Positions 41,646-52,020 of a stretch of DNA of 64,000 nucleotides are shown piece after piece. The DNA comes from JAEYZS01 sp964469265 (GTDB lineage: Bacteria; Bdellovibrionota; Bdellovibrionia; Bdellovibrionales; JAEYZS01): NCBI GenBank assembly GCA_964469265.1, contig CAYXYF010000002.1, positions 1 to 64,000 on the forward strand. The letters run 5' to 3'. The translations under genes and the position numbers were made by a program. The notes beneath the pieces are model-generated. The model was given only the letters and a program-made list of their open reading frames with translations. It searched no databases and was not told the DNA's origin. The first letter of the stretch is position 1, and each line of letters begins with the position of its first letter.

Positions 41646-43334
41646 CTTCGTCCCTGCCAATAACTTCGATTTTCGAGTCATATCGTTTTCGGCCAAGATT
41701 TTGGAAAGCGACGTATTATACCTTCTCGCAATTTGAGTTAACGTGTCCCCTCTTCGGACCGTGATAACTTTTTTTCTTGGTTTTGCAGCGCTTGCGGTCG
41801 TCGACGATGCTGGAATCTTTAAACGTTTTCCTGCTAAAAGCTTTGAACGTGTTGTCATTCTGTTTGCGCTCAAAAGGTCTGAATAACGAACACCATAACG
41901 ATTTGCAATTCCAATCATTGTATCACCGCGCTTAACAGTGATGGTTTTCGGTGCAGACCGAGAAGAATTCTTTGGCTGCTTCTCAGCTGTTCTTGAATCG
42001 TCTAAAGATTTACGAAGCTCACGCATGATTCTTCGTTGTGCAGCAGGTCCCTCTGGAACTCTTAAATACTGGCCAACGCGGATAAGACCTTTTCTGTTGA
42101 TTCTATTTAATGAACGAATTCTTGAGATTGTTGTACCGTGCTTTCTTGCAATTTTACCAAGCGTATCCCCGCGACGAACTTTATAGCGATACGTTTCACT
42201 TGATTTTACTGACGCAAGAACGCGATCGTTGGTAACATAGCTCTTTTCAAGAGCAACTTTAGCCTGAGTTACCATATTGTTAGGAACTCTGATAACTAAA
42301 GGTTCCTTTTTAAAGTTTGGAGCAAACTCGGTGTTGTACTGAGCATTGAGAAGGCGAATTTCTTCGTAATCCACACCAAGCTCTTTTGCTAAATTCTTTA
42401 AATTTACCGTTTGATTTGCAATCACTTCAGCATAAGAAAGTGGCGCTTGGTACTCTAAGTTTTTAAATCCGTAACGCTCTGGATTTTTGGCAATCATTCT
42501 TGCCGCCAAATACTTCGGAATATAATTTACGGTCTCTCTTGGTAGTGTTCGTTTTGTTTCAGCGATTGCCCAGAAGTCTCTGGATTCGTGCTTCATTAAA
42601 ACTCTGAACATTCGGTTCTCGCCACCGTTATAAGATGCAAATGCAAAATACCAGTTTCCGAAAACATTATATAAACTTCTAAAATATTTCACCGCTGCAA
42701 TTGTTGATTTGTACGGATCTTTACGTTCATCAATTAATGAGTTGATTGTTAAATTATATCGACGTCCCGTAGGAGCAATGAACTGCCAATAACCTACAGC
42801 GCCCGCGTGTGAGCGTGCAGAAGATCCAAACCCTGATTCGATCAAGGCAATATAAACAAGATCCTCCGGCATTCCGTTTTCTTTTAAGATTTTTTGCATC
42901 GCTGGAAGATATCTTGCTGATCTTTCAAGATAGCGCTTCATGTGAGGTTTGCCTCTGCCTTGAAAGTAATCCAACCACTTCTGCACATGGCGGTTATAAT
43001 GATGTGGTATCTCTGGATAAACTTTCAAAGGAGCGCTCGTCTCTTTTACAGGAGACATTTGCGGCGGGATATCGGCGATGGCTTCTACTGCATCAGCCTC
43101 GGACTCGTCTTCTGCAAGCTCTTCGCTCGCCCCTTCTACGGCTTCTGTTTCAGGTGCTTCGCCCTTGAGTTCCAGCTCAATTGGCAATTCATTACTGTCA
43201 GGATCCACAGGAATTTGAACAATTTCATCTTCTTCAATTTGATTGGTGGCATTAATTCGCGATTGAATAGAAGCACAACCCGAGATTAAAAAAAGAGTTA
43301 GGCAACAGACCGTCAACGTCGAGATAGGTTTCAT
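41625..43334 (-). CDS. mltD: MltD-like lytic transglycosylase lipoprotein with three LysM repeats
   Basis: The 569-residue protein opens with a lipoprotein signal (lipobox LISGC, Cys at about 20). A long acidic linker follows (about 35-100), then an SLT domain (about 140-260) with catalytic Glu in ALIESGFGSSA and the family phrase GAVGYWQFIAPTGRRY. Three LysM modules (about 385-430, 460-505, 522-567), each starting TVRRGDT-like, bind peptidoglycan. This matches E. coli MltD in order. It cuts glycan strands with formation of anhydromuramyl ends. It is the last gene of the bat-slt run. Confidence 0.92.
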   Translation of the reverse strand: MKPISTLTVCCLTLFLISGCASIQSRINATNQIEEDEIVQIPVDPDSNELPIELELKGEAPETEAVEGASEELAEDESEADAVEAIADIPPQMSPVKETSAPLKVYPEIPHHYNRHVQKWLDYFQGRGKPHMKRYLERSARYLPAMQKILKENGMPEDLVYIALIESGFGSSARSHAGAVGYWQFIAPTGRRYNLTINSLIDERKDPYKSTIAAVKYFRSLYNVFGNWYFAFASYNGGENRMFRVLMKHESRDFWAIAETKRTLPRETVNYIPKYLAARMIAKNPERYGFKNLEYQAPLSYAEVIANQTVNLKNLAKELGVDYEEIRLLNAQYNTEFAPNFKKEPLVIRVPNNMVTQAKVALEKSYVTNDRVLASVKSSETYRYKVRRGDTLGKIARKHGTTISRIRSLNRINRKGLIRVGQYLRVPEGPAAQRRIMRELRKSLDDSRTAEKQPKNSSRSAPKTITVKRGDTMIGIANRYGVRYSDLLSANRMTTRSKLLAGKRLKIPASSTTASAAKPRKKVITVRRGDTLTQIARRYNTSLSKILAENDMTRKSKLLAGTKLVVPLN

Positions 43335-43424
43335 TTTCGCTCCAGAGAGTTGTATTAATAATGCACGTACATCTATTAATAATTATATAAAATTATTTGT
43401 GATGCAATCAATCACCAAGACCTT

Positions 43425-45665
43425 TTATTTGCTCGCACTTCCCCAAACAGGATTTTGGACCTGGACTTTCTTTCCATCAAGCAACTGATATATCAAATAG
43501 TTTCGCAAAATCGCTTTGACGTAGAATCTCGTCTCATTCCAAGGCAGTAGATCGATCCAAACTTCATATTCTGGACTCGACGTAGGTTGAGGAGAAAACC
43601 CTGCAGATTGAGCCCATCGGTTCAAACGTGTTGGGCCTGCATTGTAAGCAGCCAACGCGAAGGGAATATTCCCATCAAATCGAGAGATCATGCGACTAAA
43701 ATAATACGTTCCCATTCGGATGTTCGTCGGCGGATCAAACATCGCCTTTTCTAAATTGAAGTTCTTTATTTTAAGATCTTGTGCAATCTCACGAGCTGTC
43801 GGTGGAATCATTTGCATTAAACCCATTGCATTACTTCTTGAAATCGCAAAAACATTAAATGAGCTCTCTTGCCGAATAAGGCTTAACACAAAGTTTGGAT
43901 CAACTTTTCGAGCGTTTGCCTGTTCTTCAATATGACCTGAAAATTCCCGCGGATAGGCCACTTGAATAAGGGGCAGCGTGCGCAACTTATCATCTTCATC
44001 CCATGCAGAGTTTAACATCCGAATCGCTTTTGGATAATTAAAGGCCGCTGCATAGTAACGTGCAAGCATCGCGATACCTTCAGGATTTTCTGGAGCGGGA
44101 ATTTGTTCAAGCTCAGCACTGGCTTCCTCAAACCATCCTGCCGCTAAAAGAATTTGGAGCCTGTCCCAAGCTGTTTTCTCTTGTGGAGTTAACCACAAGC
44201 TCTGCTTTTGATTGTCTTTGACATTAAGACTCTCAAAGCTCACCTCACCTTTGTTTAAGTCTGCAACGGCTAGCAAACCGTAGTAAGTCAGAGGGAATCT
44301 TTGAATCAACATCTGTGCTTCGACTGCCGCCCTCTGCGCATCGATTTTTTGAACAGATCTCCAAAGCCAATACCTTGCCATGAGCTCCAAATCAGAATAT
44401 TGCGTTTGAGAGACAACTCTTTCAAGATCGGATGATCCCTTTGCATAATCTTTTGCAATATATTTTAATAACCCCATGTAGAAGTACGCTTCAACGGATT
44501 CCCGGGTGCCAGAGTATTTTTCAGCTAAGATTTTAAAATTCTTAAGAGCAGTGCTGTGGTCGTTATTGTGAATAGCGGCTTTGGCAAGAAGGTTTAAAAT
44601 TTCAACACTCGGTGCATCTGATTTTGCCTTAGAGTAAGCTTCTTCTGCTAAATCCACGGCATCTTTGTATTGTCCCAAGCGGTATGCAGTCTGGGCCCAC
44701 TCATAGATTCGCTTTGAGTCTGCCTTTTTCATGACGTTGATAAAATCATAACGTAGAACTTTAAATCGCTTTTCGTTTTGTTGCGTGATGGAAACATAGG
44801 ACTCACGCACCCGTTGCGCAGCCCAATCTGAATGAACACTGCCAGGGTATTTTCTGATCAACGCTATTCCGTCCTCGGTTGCTGAGAACAAATCTCCAGA
44901 TTTCAGAGCAACGGTCATTCGCTCAACAATTTTTTCTTCCTCGGAGCTTAAAATAGTTTTAACGTCTTTATCTTCAGCGGGTTTTATTTCTTCTTCTTTT
45001 CCTTTTTTTCTTGCCGTCAGTGCAGACTCAATGGCCTTGAGCCTATCTTGCAAAGTGGGATTGGCAACTTCTGATAGACTTTTTAAAACGTAGGCCTTCG
45101 CCGTCTGAAGATTTTGTTGAAGAAACGACAGCTCCCCTGCCATCTGAAAAGCTTTTGCTTTTTGTTCTTTGGTCATCCACTCCTGTAAATCTAAAAGATC
45201 ACCTACTGTTGCCCAAGCCGTTTGAGGACGATTCTTTATATCCCACTCTAAAATTGCAAACTGAGATTCGACATATTGATTTTTAAGTTTATCTTTGTAC
45301 GGTCCTCGCAATAGCCAATCTGGATTCCCTTTGAGGATGCCGTTAAAGGTACGCAAGCGACTTACCCCAGAGGCCTTCAAGTTCAGCTCACAATCATACT
45401 GCACCGCTAGAATCCACGGTCGCAGTAGTTTCTGAGATGCATAGAGCTTTTGGCCTTGCGCACGACAAGTGCTGTAGTTTTGACTCAGTTGAGCTTTTTT
45501 TAGATTTGCGAGGGCACGATATTTCTGTTGAATGGGCTGTTTACTATCAAATATCCATCGTGTTTGTGGAATATTAGACTGAAAGCTCATTTGAATGGGC
45601 TTTAAACTTGCCAAAGCCTGAGCGCAAAATAAAAACGTTGAACTCAGTAATATTAATTTTTTCAT
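43425..45665 (-). CDS. slt: soluble lytic murein transglycosylase (Slt70-like)
   Basis: The ATG at 45665 is chosen: GGGGTGA lies seven bases upstream, and MKKLILLSSTFLFCAQALA makes a good signal peptide. The mature protein has a long superhelical N-terminal part (about 20-590, TPR-like repeats) and a C-terminal SLT domain with catalytic Glu in SLIRQESSFN followed by SNAMGLMQMIPPTA. The overall 746 residues are near the size of Slt70 plus an extension. It acts in the periplasm on peptidoglycan. It is encoded 26 bp after batD, so it probably shares the Bat transcript. Confidence 0.93.
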   Translation of the reverse strand: MKKLILLSSTFLFCAQALASLKPIQMSFQSNIPQTRWIFDSKQPIQQKYRALANLKKAQLSQNYSTCRAQGQKLYASQKLLRPWILAVQYDCELNLKASGVSRLRTFNGILKGNPDWLLRGPYKDKLKNQYVESQFAILEWDIKNRPQTAWATVGDLLDLQEWMTKEQKAKAFQMAGELSFLQQNLQTAKAYVLKSLSEVANPTLQDRLKAIESALTARKKGKEEEIKPAEDKDVKTILSSEEEKIVERMTVALKSGDLFSATEDGIALIRKYPGSVHSDWAAQRVRESYVSITQQNEKRFKVLRYDFINVMKKADSKRIYEWAQTAYRLGQYKDAVDLAEEAYSKAKSDAPSVEILNLLAKAAIHNNDHSTALKNFKILAEKYSGTRESVEAYFYMGLLKYIAKDYAKGSSDLERVVSQTQYSDLELMARYWLWRSVQKIDAQRAAVEAQMLIQRFPLTYYGLLAVADLNKGEVSFESLNVKDNQKQSLWLTPQEKTAWDRLQILLAAGWFEEASAELEQIPAPENPEGIAMLARYYAAAFNYPKAIRMLNSAWDEDDKLRTLPLIQVAYPREFSGHIEEQANARKVDPNFVLSLIRQESSFNVFAISRSNAMGLMQMIPPTAREIAQDLKIKNFNLEKAMFDPPTNIRMGTYYFSRMISRFDGNIPFALAAYNAGPTRLNRWAQSAGFSPQPTSSPEYEVWIDLLPWNETRFYVKAILRNYLIYQLLDGKKVQVQNPVWGSASK

Positions 45666-45690
45666 TGCTCTGTCACCCCACATAACTACC

Positions 45691-47574
45691 CTATGTTTTT
45701 TGCTGGAACGCTTCTATAGCACGAACCAAGTAGGACTTTAAAGATTTCATTTCAGATTTAAACCGCTTGTCATCAGAAAGGGATGCCGTAATTGCCTCAG
45801 GAGCAAATCCGACAGTCTCAAAATATTTTATATTTTCACGATACTTCTCATCTAGAACAGTTTTGACACTCGGTGGAAGTTTTTCTTCTAACTGTTCTAG
45901 TTGATGAGATTCTTTGTCCATAGTGATCTCTGCCAAGACAAACTGAACCAGATTGACCACAGCAACACTTGCTTCTCTAAACTTTTTTGCATCCTGAAGT
46001 TTCTGAATCTGAACGGCCCTTTTATTAAGATGCTGAATAAGCGCAACGCGCTTCTCACTTGTACGGCTGACCTTTAAGAAGTACGCAAATAAAAATAAAA
46101 CTGAAATTGCTGTTAAACCCCACCATGTTTTATTGAGTGTTTGCTGATCGATAACAAAGCTTGAGTCTACAAACACTGGATCTGGTAAAACCTTCTTCAC
46201 TCTTTGTTGTCCTGTGAGATTTAATCCCTGCGAACCACCCTGAGGAAGATTGTTTTTTCCAGCCACAACATTCATGGCGATACTTTGTGTTGTGCGTTTT
46301 TCAAACTGTTGGGTCTTCGGATTAAAAAAGCTCCCTGTGACGGCGGGTATTGTTAGTTCTCCCACCTGCCTTGGGATCAGAAGGATTTCAAACTCTTTAT
46401 AACTTGTTCCATCTTTTGAAAACTTAGAATCCGTTTTCGTATCATATTGTTCAAATCCATCAGGCAAATTTAATGCTGGAAGCTCAATTTGTTTTGCATT
46501 CCCGCGTCCTTGAAATTTGATTTTAAACGAGAAGGGTTCATTGGCAGCAACCGTAGTGCGGTCCACTGAAGCTTTTATATCAAAGTTTCCAACGGCACCT
46601 AAATAATCCGACGGTTGATTCTGAGTTGGAATAGGCAATACTTGAACCTTCACTGGAGGATTCACTTTTGTAAATGTGTAGGGCCTTCCGAAAACCCCAA
46701 ATGCATTGGACATAATTGCTGTTGCACGCATTTTATATGAATCGATAGTCGCAGTCCCAGCTTTAATTGGAAATAGAGCATAGGAAACAAGCAAGGCTTT
46801 TCTATACGGCATTCCGTTAATGACTACGTTGGTAAAGTTTAAGCGGGTTGCAATCTCGATATCTTCTTTCCAAAAGCCTCTTAGAGTTGGGTACTGGATA
46901 GGTTCAAAATTTGTCAGATTGTTTTGTGTGTATAAGTACCAGCTCGCAGTAATTTGCTCTCCGACATAGACTTTATCTTTATCCACTTCCACGCGTAGAA
47001 AGAAGGCTTCGTCGGGATTAACATTTGATGGAACTTGTTGAGCTCTTGGCACCGCCCTTTGAAGCAGCTGACTAAAGATTGCATCTGCCTCATCTAAGAG
47101 ATCTTGTGCATCATCTTGTATATCGGGCTGAGGAGCTTGAGGTTGCGAGGGTCTTACATTTCCAGAGCTTTGAATAACTTTTATCTTAACAGAGTTACTT
47201 CGCACAGTTTCACTACCCACAACCACCTCAGCGGGAGTCAGTAAAAATTCGCCCGGTGCTTCTGGAACAAGGCGGTAGTTAAAAACTTGTCTTCTTATAA
47301 AACTAAATTTTCCATTTACAAATTCGCTTCTTGATTCAACTTGAGTTCCACGGTCGATAAGGTTAAAACCGCTTATATCAGGTAATCTGGGCTCTCCCAC
47401 TCCACCGCTTTCAGAGCTTGAAACCGCAACCGAATATAAAATTGATTGCCCCATTACAACTTCTACTTCGCCATCTTTTTGACCATTCACTGTTGCAACG
47501 GCTTCAGCGCCGTGGGCAAAGTTAGAGAAAAATAAAACTAATATTCCAAAAGCTAAACTACCAATCTTTGTCAA
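45691..47574 (-). CDS. batD: BatD-like protein
   Basis: BatD proteins are periplasmic, membrane-bound partners of BatA/B. The 627-residue protein has a signal peptide (about 1-22), several Ig-like beta domains (about 30-440), including the typical VDKDKVYVGEQITASWYLYT, one membrane helix (about 488-506) and a cytoplasmic helical end. The start is TTG with GGAG seven bases upstream, and it overlaps batC by 17 bp. This is the fifth gene of the Bat unit counting from the DUF58 gene's partner. Its exact biochemical role is unknown. Confidence 0.87.
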   Translation of the reverse strand: MTKIGSLAFGILVLFFSNFAHGAEAVATVNGQKDGEVEVVMGQSILYSVAVSSSESGGVGEPRLPDISGFNLIDRGTQVESRSEFVNGKFSFIRRQVFNYRLVPEAPGEFLLTPAEVVVGSETVRSNSVKIKVIQSSGNVRPSQPQAPQPDIQDDAQDLLDEADAIFSQLLQRAVPRAQQVPSNVNPDEAFFLRVEVDKDKVYVGEQITASWYLYTQNNLTNFEPIQYPTLRGFWKEDIEIATRLNFTNVVINGMPYRKALLVSYALFPIKAGTATIDSYKMRATAIMSNAFGVFGRPYTFTKVNPPVKVQVLPIPTQNQPSDYLGAVGNFDIKASVDRTTVAANEPFSFKIKFQGRGNAKQIELPALNLPDGFEQYDTKTDSKFSKDGTSYKEFEILLIPRQVGELTIPAVTGSFFNPKTQQFEKRTTQSIAMNVVAGKNNLPQGGSQGLNLTGQQRVKKVLPDPVFVDSSFVIDQQTLNKTWWGLTAISVLFLFAYFLKVSRTSEKRVALIQHLNKRAVQIQKLQDAKKFREASVAVVNLVQFVLAEITMDKESHQLEQLEEKLPPSVKTVLDEKYRENIKYFETVGFAPEAITASLSDDKRFKSEMKSLKSYLVRAIEAFQQKT

Positions 47575-48241
47575 CTGGAGTCTCCTTACTTCTTTGATTG
47601 TTCATCTTCGCACGGATCTGTTCTTCTTGCCTCTTAAGCTCTTCCAATATTCGCCTTACGTCTTGCTGACTCAGATCCTGACTTTTAAATTGCTGAGGCG
47701 CCTGTGGTTTTTTACCCTGGCCCTGATTTTGGTTCTGAGGCTGTTGTGCTTGTTGCTGTCCCTCTTGATTCTGTTCATCAGGTTGGTTTGATTGTTGTTG
47801 CTCGTTGGAGTCATCACCGCCTCCACCCTGATTTTGAAACAACAACTCAATGTTTGTTTTCACTTCTTCAGAGTCGGGCTTGATATCTAGAGCTGCTTGA
47901 TAGTGTTTCAATGCATTTATAGTATCTTTTTTCTCACCATATAACCGCGCAAGATTAAAGTTTGCTTTAAATCTAACTTCCTCATCCTCAGCGACTCTAA
48001 TACTTGCCTGGTATTCGCTGATCGCTTTCTCTAAATCTTTTGATTCTTCGTTAACCACGCCCAAATTAAAATGAAGAGAAGCTTCTTTAGGATTATTGAC
48101 GGCGAGTTTTTCAAGTTCAGTTTTACTTTCAACGAGTTTTTCTTGGTTATAGGAGTTCACGGCTGAATTGTTTTTAAAGACCACCGAAGGATTACTCGAC
48201 GCCATGGCAACTTGAATGAGGGTTAAAAAATAAACAATCAT
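47558..48241 (-). CDS. batC: BatC-like TPR protein
   Basis: The 227-residue protein has a short hydrophobic N-terminus (MIVYFLTLIQVAMASS) that may be a signal peptide, and three or so TPR motifs (about 40-140; EASLHFNLGVVNEESKDLEKAISEYQASI and next). A long Gln- and Asn-rich low-complexity stretch (about 150-200) and a charged C-terminus follow. TPR domains typically bind other proteins, in line with a scaffold for BatA/B. It overlaps batB by 4 bp and batD by 17 bp. Confidence 0.85.
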   Translation of the reverse strand: MIVYFLTLIQVAMASSNPSVVFKNNSAVNSYNQEKLVESKTELEKLAVNNPKEASLHFNLGVVNEESKDLEKAISEYQASIRVAEDEEVRFKANFNLARLYGEKKDTINALKHYQAALDIKPDSEEVKTNIELLFQNQGGGGDDSNEQQQSNQPDEQNQEGQQQAQQPQNQNQGQGKKPQAPQQFKSQDLSQQDVRRILEELKRQEEQIRAKMNNQRSKETPVDKDW

Positions 48242-49284
48242 TCATTTCTCCTGCGGGACTTCAACGATTTTGTTTCTGTCATCGTCATTTCGATAAGTAA
48301 CAAAACAAAAGCTAAAAATAATGGGATTTGAAAGCGCTCGTCATACTTTTTCATAAAGTCACTTTCAAATTCGGTTTTTTCTAATTTATCAAGATCGGCC
48401 TCAAGCTGTCGGACCTCATCTCCAGTGAAACTCGCATGGTAATAAGCGCCTTTTCCTGCGGACGCTAGCTGTCTTAAAAAGTTCGTGTTCACTTGTGATA
48501 CAACGACCTTTCCGTCCTTATCTTTTCTGTAACCTTTCAATTGCCCGAAGTCGTCTCGCATTGGTATTGGTGCACCCTGGGCCGTGCCTGCACCGACTGC
48601 AAATATTCGCACACCCTGTTCAGCAAGCTTCTTCACAGCTTGCAATGCTTGCTCATCATGGTTCTCACCGTCGGATATAAACACAATTACACGATTCACT
48701 TTTGTGAGTTCATCTTGCTCCACACCGCCTCTTTTAAAAGCTTCCATGGCTGCATCAATCACGGAACCAAAATTTGTTCCTTGAGTACTAATGGACTGCG
48801 TACTCATGGATTGCAAAAACATACGAATGGCGGAGTAATCTGTAGTCAAAGGGGACATCAGAGCCGCACTTCCAGCAAATCCTATAAGGCCCACTTTGTA
48901 CCCTGAGATGCGGTCAAGTATCTTTGTAATTACATTTTTTGAAACTTCAAGGCGGCTCGGCTTTAAATCTTCTGCCAACATGGAATTTGAAATATCTAAG
49001 GCAAATACGACTTCAATTCCTTCCATTTTGATCTGCTCTGTGGTTTCACCGAGCTGCGGGCGTGCAAGGGCTAAGATTAAAAAACAAAGCGCTAACATCT
49101 CAAGTGTGATTTTAATAACTCTCTTCTTTGATGAAAGGTTTTCAGTCAAAGAGTCGTAGATTTCATATTTAAAAAATGTTTTGATCCGATTTTTTTTATT
49201 CGCATAAATCAGATACGCAATGATTGCCAACACTGGAATCGCAATCAAGAAATAAAGGTATGTAACGTCTTGAAAGCGGAACAT
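48238..49284 (-). CDS. batB: BatB-type VWA membrane protein
   Basis: The 348-residue protein has two N-terminal membrane helices (about 10-27 and 59-75) and a VWA domain (about 92-290) with intact MIDAS DISNS (residues 97-101), plus a C-terminal helix (about 322-340). The MIDAS binds a metal ion to grip ligands. It shares BatA's layout but differs in sequence. BatA/B are thought to form an assembly in the inner membrane with the VWA on the periplasmic side. One base overlaps batA. Confidence 0.92.
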   Translation of the reverse strand: MFRFQDVTYLYFLIAIPVLAIIAYLIYANKKNRIKTFFKYEIYDSLTENLSSKKRVIKITLEMLALCFLILALARPQLGETTEQIKMEGIEVVFALDISNSMLAEDLKPSRLEVSKNVITKILDRISGYKVGLIGFAGSAALMSPLTTDYSAIRMFLQSMSTQSISTQGTNFGSVIDAAMEAFKRGGVEQDELTKVNRVIVFISDGENHDEQALQAVKKLAEQGVRIFAVGAGTAQGAPIPMRDDFGQLKGYRKDKDGKVVVSQVNTNFLRQLASAGKGAYYHASFTGDEVRQLEADLDKLEKTEFESDFMKKYDERFQIPLFLAFVLLLIEMTMTETKSLKSRRRNE

Positions 49285-50288
49285 TATGGTCCCCTCCTAA
49301 GGATCGTTAACTTTAAAAATATGGCAGCGATCAATAAGTAGACCGCCCACTTTAAGAAGTTTTGATAGAGCTCATTATAGCGAGTAAATTTATTGACATC
49401 AATTTTACTTTTTTCAAGGCGGTCAATGTCTTGAAAAACTTTTTGCAAAGCTCCCGTTGACGAAGCTCGATAATACTTCCCACCCGTCTCTGATGCTAAA
49501 CGCCCCAGCAGCTCGTCATTTACTTTGGAGTGGATTGGTTGATAAGTTTTTATTTGTCGACCAAAAGGATCTTGCTGGATAACGGGCAATTGTGCTTCGC
49601 CATCAACCCCTGCTCCAATAGCATAGATTTTGATTCCATAGCCCTTGGCAATCTCAAGCGATGTCTCGGGATCAATTGTACCAGAATTATTTTCTCCGTC
49701 CGTTAACAGAATCACAATTCGGCTTTTTGCCGTCGAATCTTTGAGTCGCGCAACTGCATTAGCAAGAGCAACTCCGATGGCGGTTCCCATTTTTATGGAG
49801 CGAGTAGGCGCCACCTTTCTTAAGCTATCAATGAGGATCGGATAATCTAAAGTCAGTGGCACGCGCGTATAAGACTCTCCAGAGAATACAACGAGCCCAA
49901 TTCGGTCTGAAACACGCTTACTGATAAAGTCTTCGATTGTTTTTTTTGAAGACTCCATTCGGTTTACAGGCTTCATGTCTTCAATGAGCATACTGTCTGA
50001 GACATCCAACGCAATCATGATGTCGATACCCTCAACATTTCTTTTAATCTTGGTATCTGAGGTTTGAGGGCGCGCAAAAGCAATAGTGATAAGCGCAAGG
50101 GTTAAAATTTTTAAAATAATAGGTATTCCTGATAAATATGATCTTATCCCCCGCGGAAGTTTTTTTAGTTCGTTCACACTAGAGTATTTTAAAGAAGGTT
50201 TATCCGACTTTAGAAAGAGAAAATAGTAACCAACATACAAAGCGATCAGCGCAAATAACGCAAACGCAGTTGGATTAAACCAACTCAT
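49284..50288 (-). CDS. batA: BatA-type VWA membrane protein
   Basis: The 334-residue protein resembles BatB: N-terminal helices (about 8-27 and 56-72), VWA domain (about 88-285) with MIDAS DVSDS (95-99) and a C-terminal helix (about 312-330). Asp in place of Asn in the fourth MIDAS position is a common variant. It overlaps the preceding membrane-protein gene by 4 bp. In Leptospira and Bacteroides the Bat proteins have been tied to resistance to oxygen or oxidative stress. Confidence 0.92.
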   Translation of the reverse strand: MSWFNPTAFALFALIALYVGYYFLFLKSDKPSLKYSSVNELKKLPRGIRSYLSGIPIILKILTLALITIAFARPQTSDTKIKRNVEGIDIMIALDVSDSMLIEDMKPVNRMESSKKTIEDFISKRVSDRIGLVVFSGESYTRVPLTLDYPILIDSLRKVAPTRSIKMGTAIGVALANAVARLKDSTAKSRIVILLTDGENNSGTIDPETSLEIAKGYGIKIYAIGAGVDGEAQLPVIQQDPFGRQIKTYQPIHSKVNDELLGRLASETGGKYYRASSTGALQKVFQDIDRLEKSKIDVNKFTRYNELYQNFLKWAVYLLIAAIFLKLTILRRGP

Positions 50289-51145
50289 CTCGTACCTCGC
50301 TTTGTCTGCTGGGCCTTATTTAATGTTTCAATCAGAGTTTGAATCCGATTCACGAAGAACTTGCTATCCTTGGGTTCGATATTTTCTAATCCACTGAGCT
50401 TCGATAACTCCGCAAAGTACTTTTTGATACTTTCGCCTTCGTCTCGATACACCTTTGGATAACGGGCCTTAATAAACTTTAAAATTCTTGGTATTGCGAA
50501 AATATGGGCAGGAAATTGCATTGTTCTGCTTATGTAAATCCTAAATTCTTTATCGAGCCGAATGACAAACTCTTTCGGTGAAATTGATCCTGCATTTAAA
50601 GATTTATCTAACTTTCTTAAGGCTCTATAAAATGAGTCAATCGGACTTTGCGCCGTATCTAAGTTCTTTAAATCATCAAAAGATTTTTTATCTTTTTGTA
50701 TGCGTTTATAATTGCGATATGGAATTAAAATCAAAGCCGCTAAAATAATGGCAAGAGCAATCCAAGCCCACACTGGATACGATAGTCCAACCATCTCAAA
50801 CTTTGGAATAGGCTGAGGTGGGTTCATGGGATCCTGTGAAAGCACACTCTGCACCGTCCAGTTCGCGCCGTCTAAATCAAGTTTTGATTTACCATCATAG
50901 AGAACAACTTGGTTTAAAGAGTGGTCACCCGTTCGATAACTGGTAACCACGAGGTCTACACCTTCTGAGTGGGCTGAAGTGACTTCAAGCAATGTGAGTG
51001 CCGGAATTTCATCCGACAACTGAGCATCTTTTATTTCTAAAGAGTCTGTCTGCAGAGCGCCCATAGGGCCTTGACAAGCCAACTCGAATTTCTCGCCAAC
51101 AGTGATACCTGACTGTTTTGATAATGAACAGTTTAACTTGCTCAT
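50285..51145 (-). CDS. Bat-operon single-pass membrane protein (DUF4381-like)
   Basis: The 286-residue protein has no obvious signal peptide. An N-terminal beta-rich region (about 1-115) is followed by one membrane helix (about 124-144, WAWIALAIILAALILIPY) and a charged helical domain (about 150-286). The place between DUF58 and BatA matches that of DUF4381-type proteins in Bat operons of other bacteria, but the sequence similarity to that family is weak and the assignment rests mostly on context. Its start and stop overlap both neighbours by 4 bp. Confidence 0.7.
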   Translation of the reverse strand: MSKLNCSLSKQSGITVGEKFELACQGPMGALQTDSLEIKDAQLSDEIPALTLLEVTSAHSEGVDLVVTSYRTGDHSLNQVVLYDGKSKLDLDGANWTVQSVLSQDPMNPPQPIPKFEMVGLSYPVWAWIALAIILAALILIPYRNYKRIQKDKKSFDDLKNLDTAQSPIDSFYRALRKLDKSLNAGSISPKEFVIRLDKEFRIYISRTMQFPAHIFAIPRILKFIKARYPKVYRDEGESIKKYFAELSKLSGLENIEPKDSKFFVNRIQTLIETLNKAQQTKRGTR

Positions 51146-52017
51146 TTTCTAGTCCTTGCTTTGAAAAAAGAAATAAGCGGGTCAACAAAGTTCTCTTTTG
51201 TCCGGACTTCGATTTTTGAAACACCAGATTTACGAAGTTCCTGATCTCTTAAATCCTTTTTACTTTTACCCTGTGCTTTGAATTGCTTCTGGAATACAGG
51301 ACTCGAAGTATCAACGGTTAGGACCTCTCGTGTTTCAGCATCTTGAATATTAAGTATTCCCATGGACGGCAACTCAAATTCAAAATCATCTTCGATGACG
51401 ACAGCGACCGTATCATGCTTTTTTCCAAGGAATCTCAACGAGCGCTCATAGTCGGTATCTATAAAGTCTGAAAAAATAAATATATTGGTTTTTTTATTGA
51501 GAACTGCTCTTAAGTGATCAAGAGCCTCTGAAATTTTTGTTTTGCGGCTTCTTCCTTCAAAAAACAATATATCTCTTAAAATTCTGTGAACATGACCGCG
51601 CCCTTTCTTTGGCGGCACGAAGTGTTCGACTGTGTCTGAAAACAATAGCAGACCGATTCTGTCGTTGTTTTTAACAGCACTAAAACTAAGAAGCGCTGCC
51701 AACTGAGCAATGACCTCTTTTTTTAGAAAAACTTTTGATCCAAATTCGCCAGAGCCACTGATATCCACTACAATCATGAGCGTTAGCTCTCGCTCTTCAT
51801 CATATTTTTTAATGTAGGGTTTATCGGCCCGCGCTGTGAGTGTCCAAGAAATATTTCGTACATCATCTCCAGGCACGTATTCTCGAAAGTCAGAAAAAGT
51901 CATCCCTTGGCCTTTAAAAGCAGAGTGATACTCTCCTGCAAAAAGAGAGTTCACTAACTTTCTTGTTTGTATTTCAAGAAGTTTTACTTTTTTTAAAAGC
52001 TCTGGGCTGAGTTCCAT
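51142..52017 (-). CDS. DUF58 domain protein
   Basis: DUF58 proteins almost always neighbour MoxR ATPases. This 291-residue protein has the family signature MTFSDFREYVPGDDVRNISW (residues 39-58) and a VWA-like MIDAS DISGS (85-89) in the following domain. It has no membrane helix, so it is cytoplasmic. It is thought to be an adaptor between MoxR and its VWA clients. It lies 3 bp downstream of moxR and overlaps the next gene by 4 bp. Confidence 0.9.
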   Translation of the reverse strand: MELSPELLKKVKLLEIQTRKLVNSLFAGEYHSAFKGQGMTFSDFREYVPGDDVRNISWTLTARADKPYIKKYDEERELTLMIVVDISGSGEFGSKVFLKKEVIAQLAALLSFSAVKNNDRIGLLLFSDTVEHFVPPKKGRGHVHRILRDILFFEGRSRKTKISEALDHLRAVLNKKTNIFIFSDFIDTDYERSLRFLGKKHDTVAVVIEDDFEFELPSMGILNIQDAETREVLTVDTSSPVFQKQFKAQGKSKKDLRDQELRKSGVSKIEVRTKENFVDPLISFFKARTRK

Positions 52018-52020
52018 GTG

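Noticed and set aside
47594..47791. Leu-rich open frame opposite batC.
   Set aside because: Antisense of the Gln-rich repeat of batC, which always yields Leu-rich sequence.
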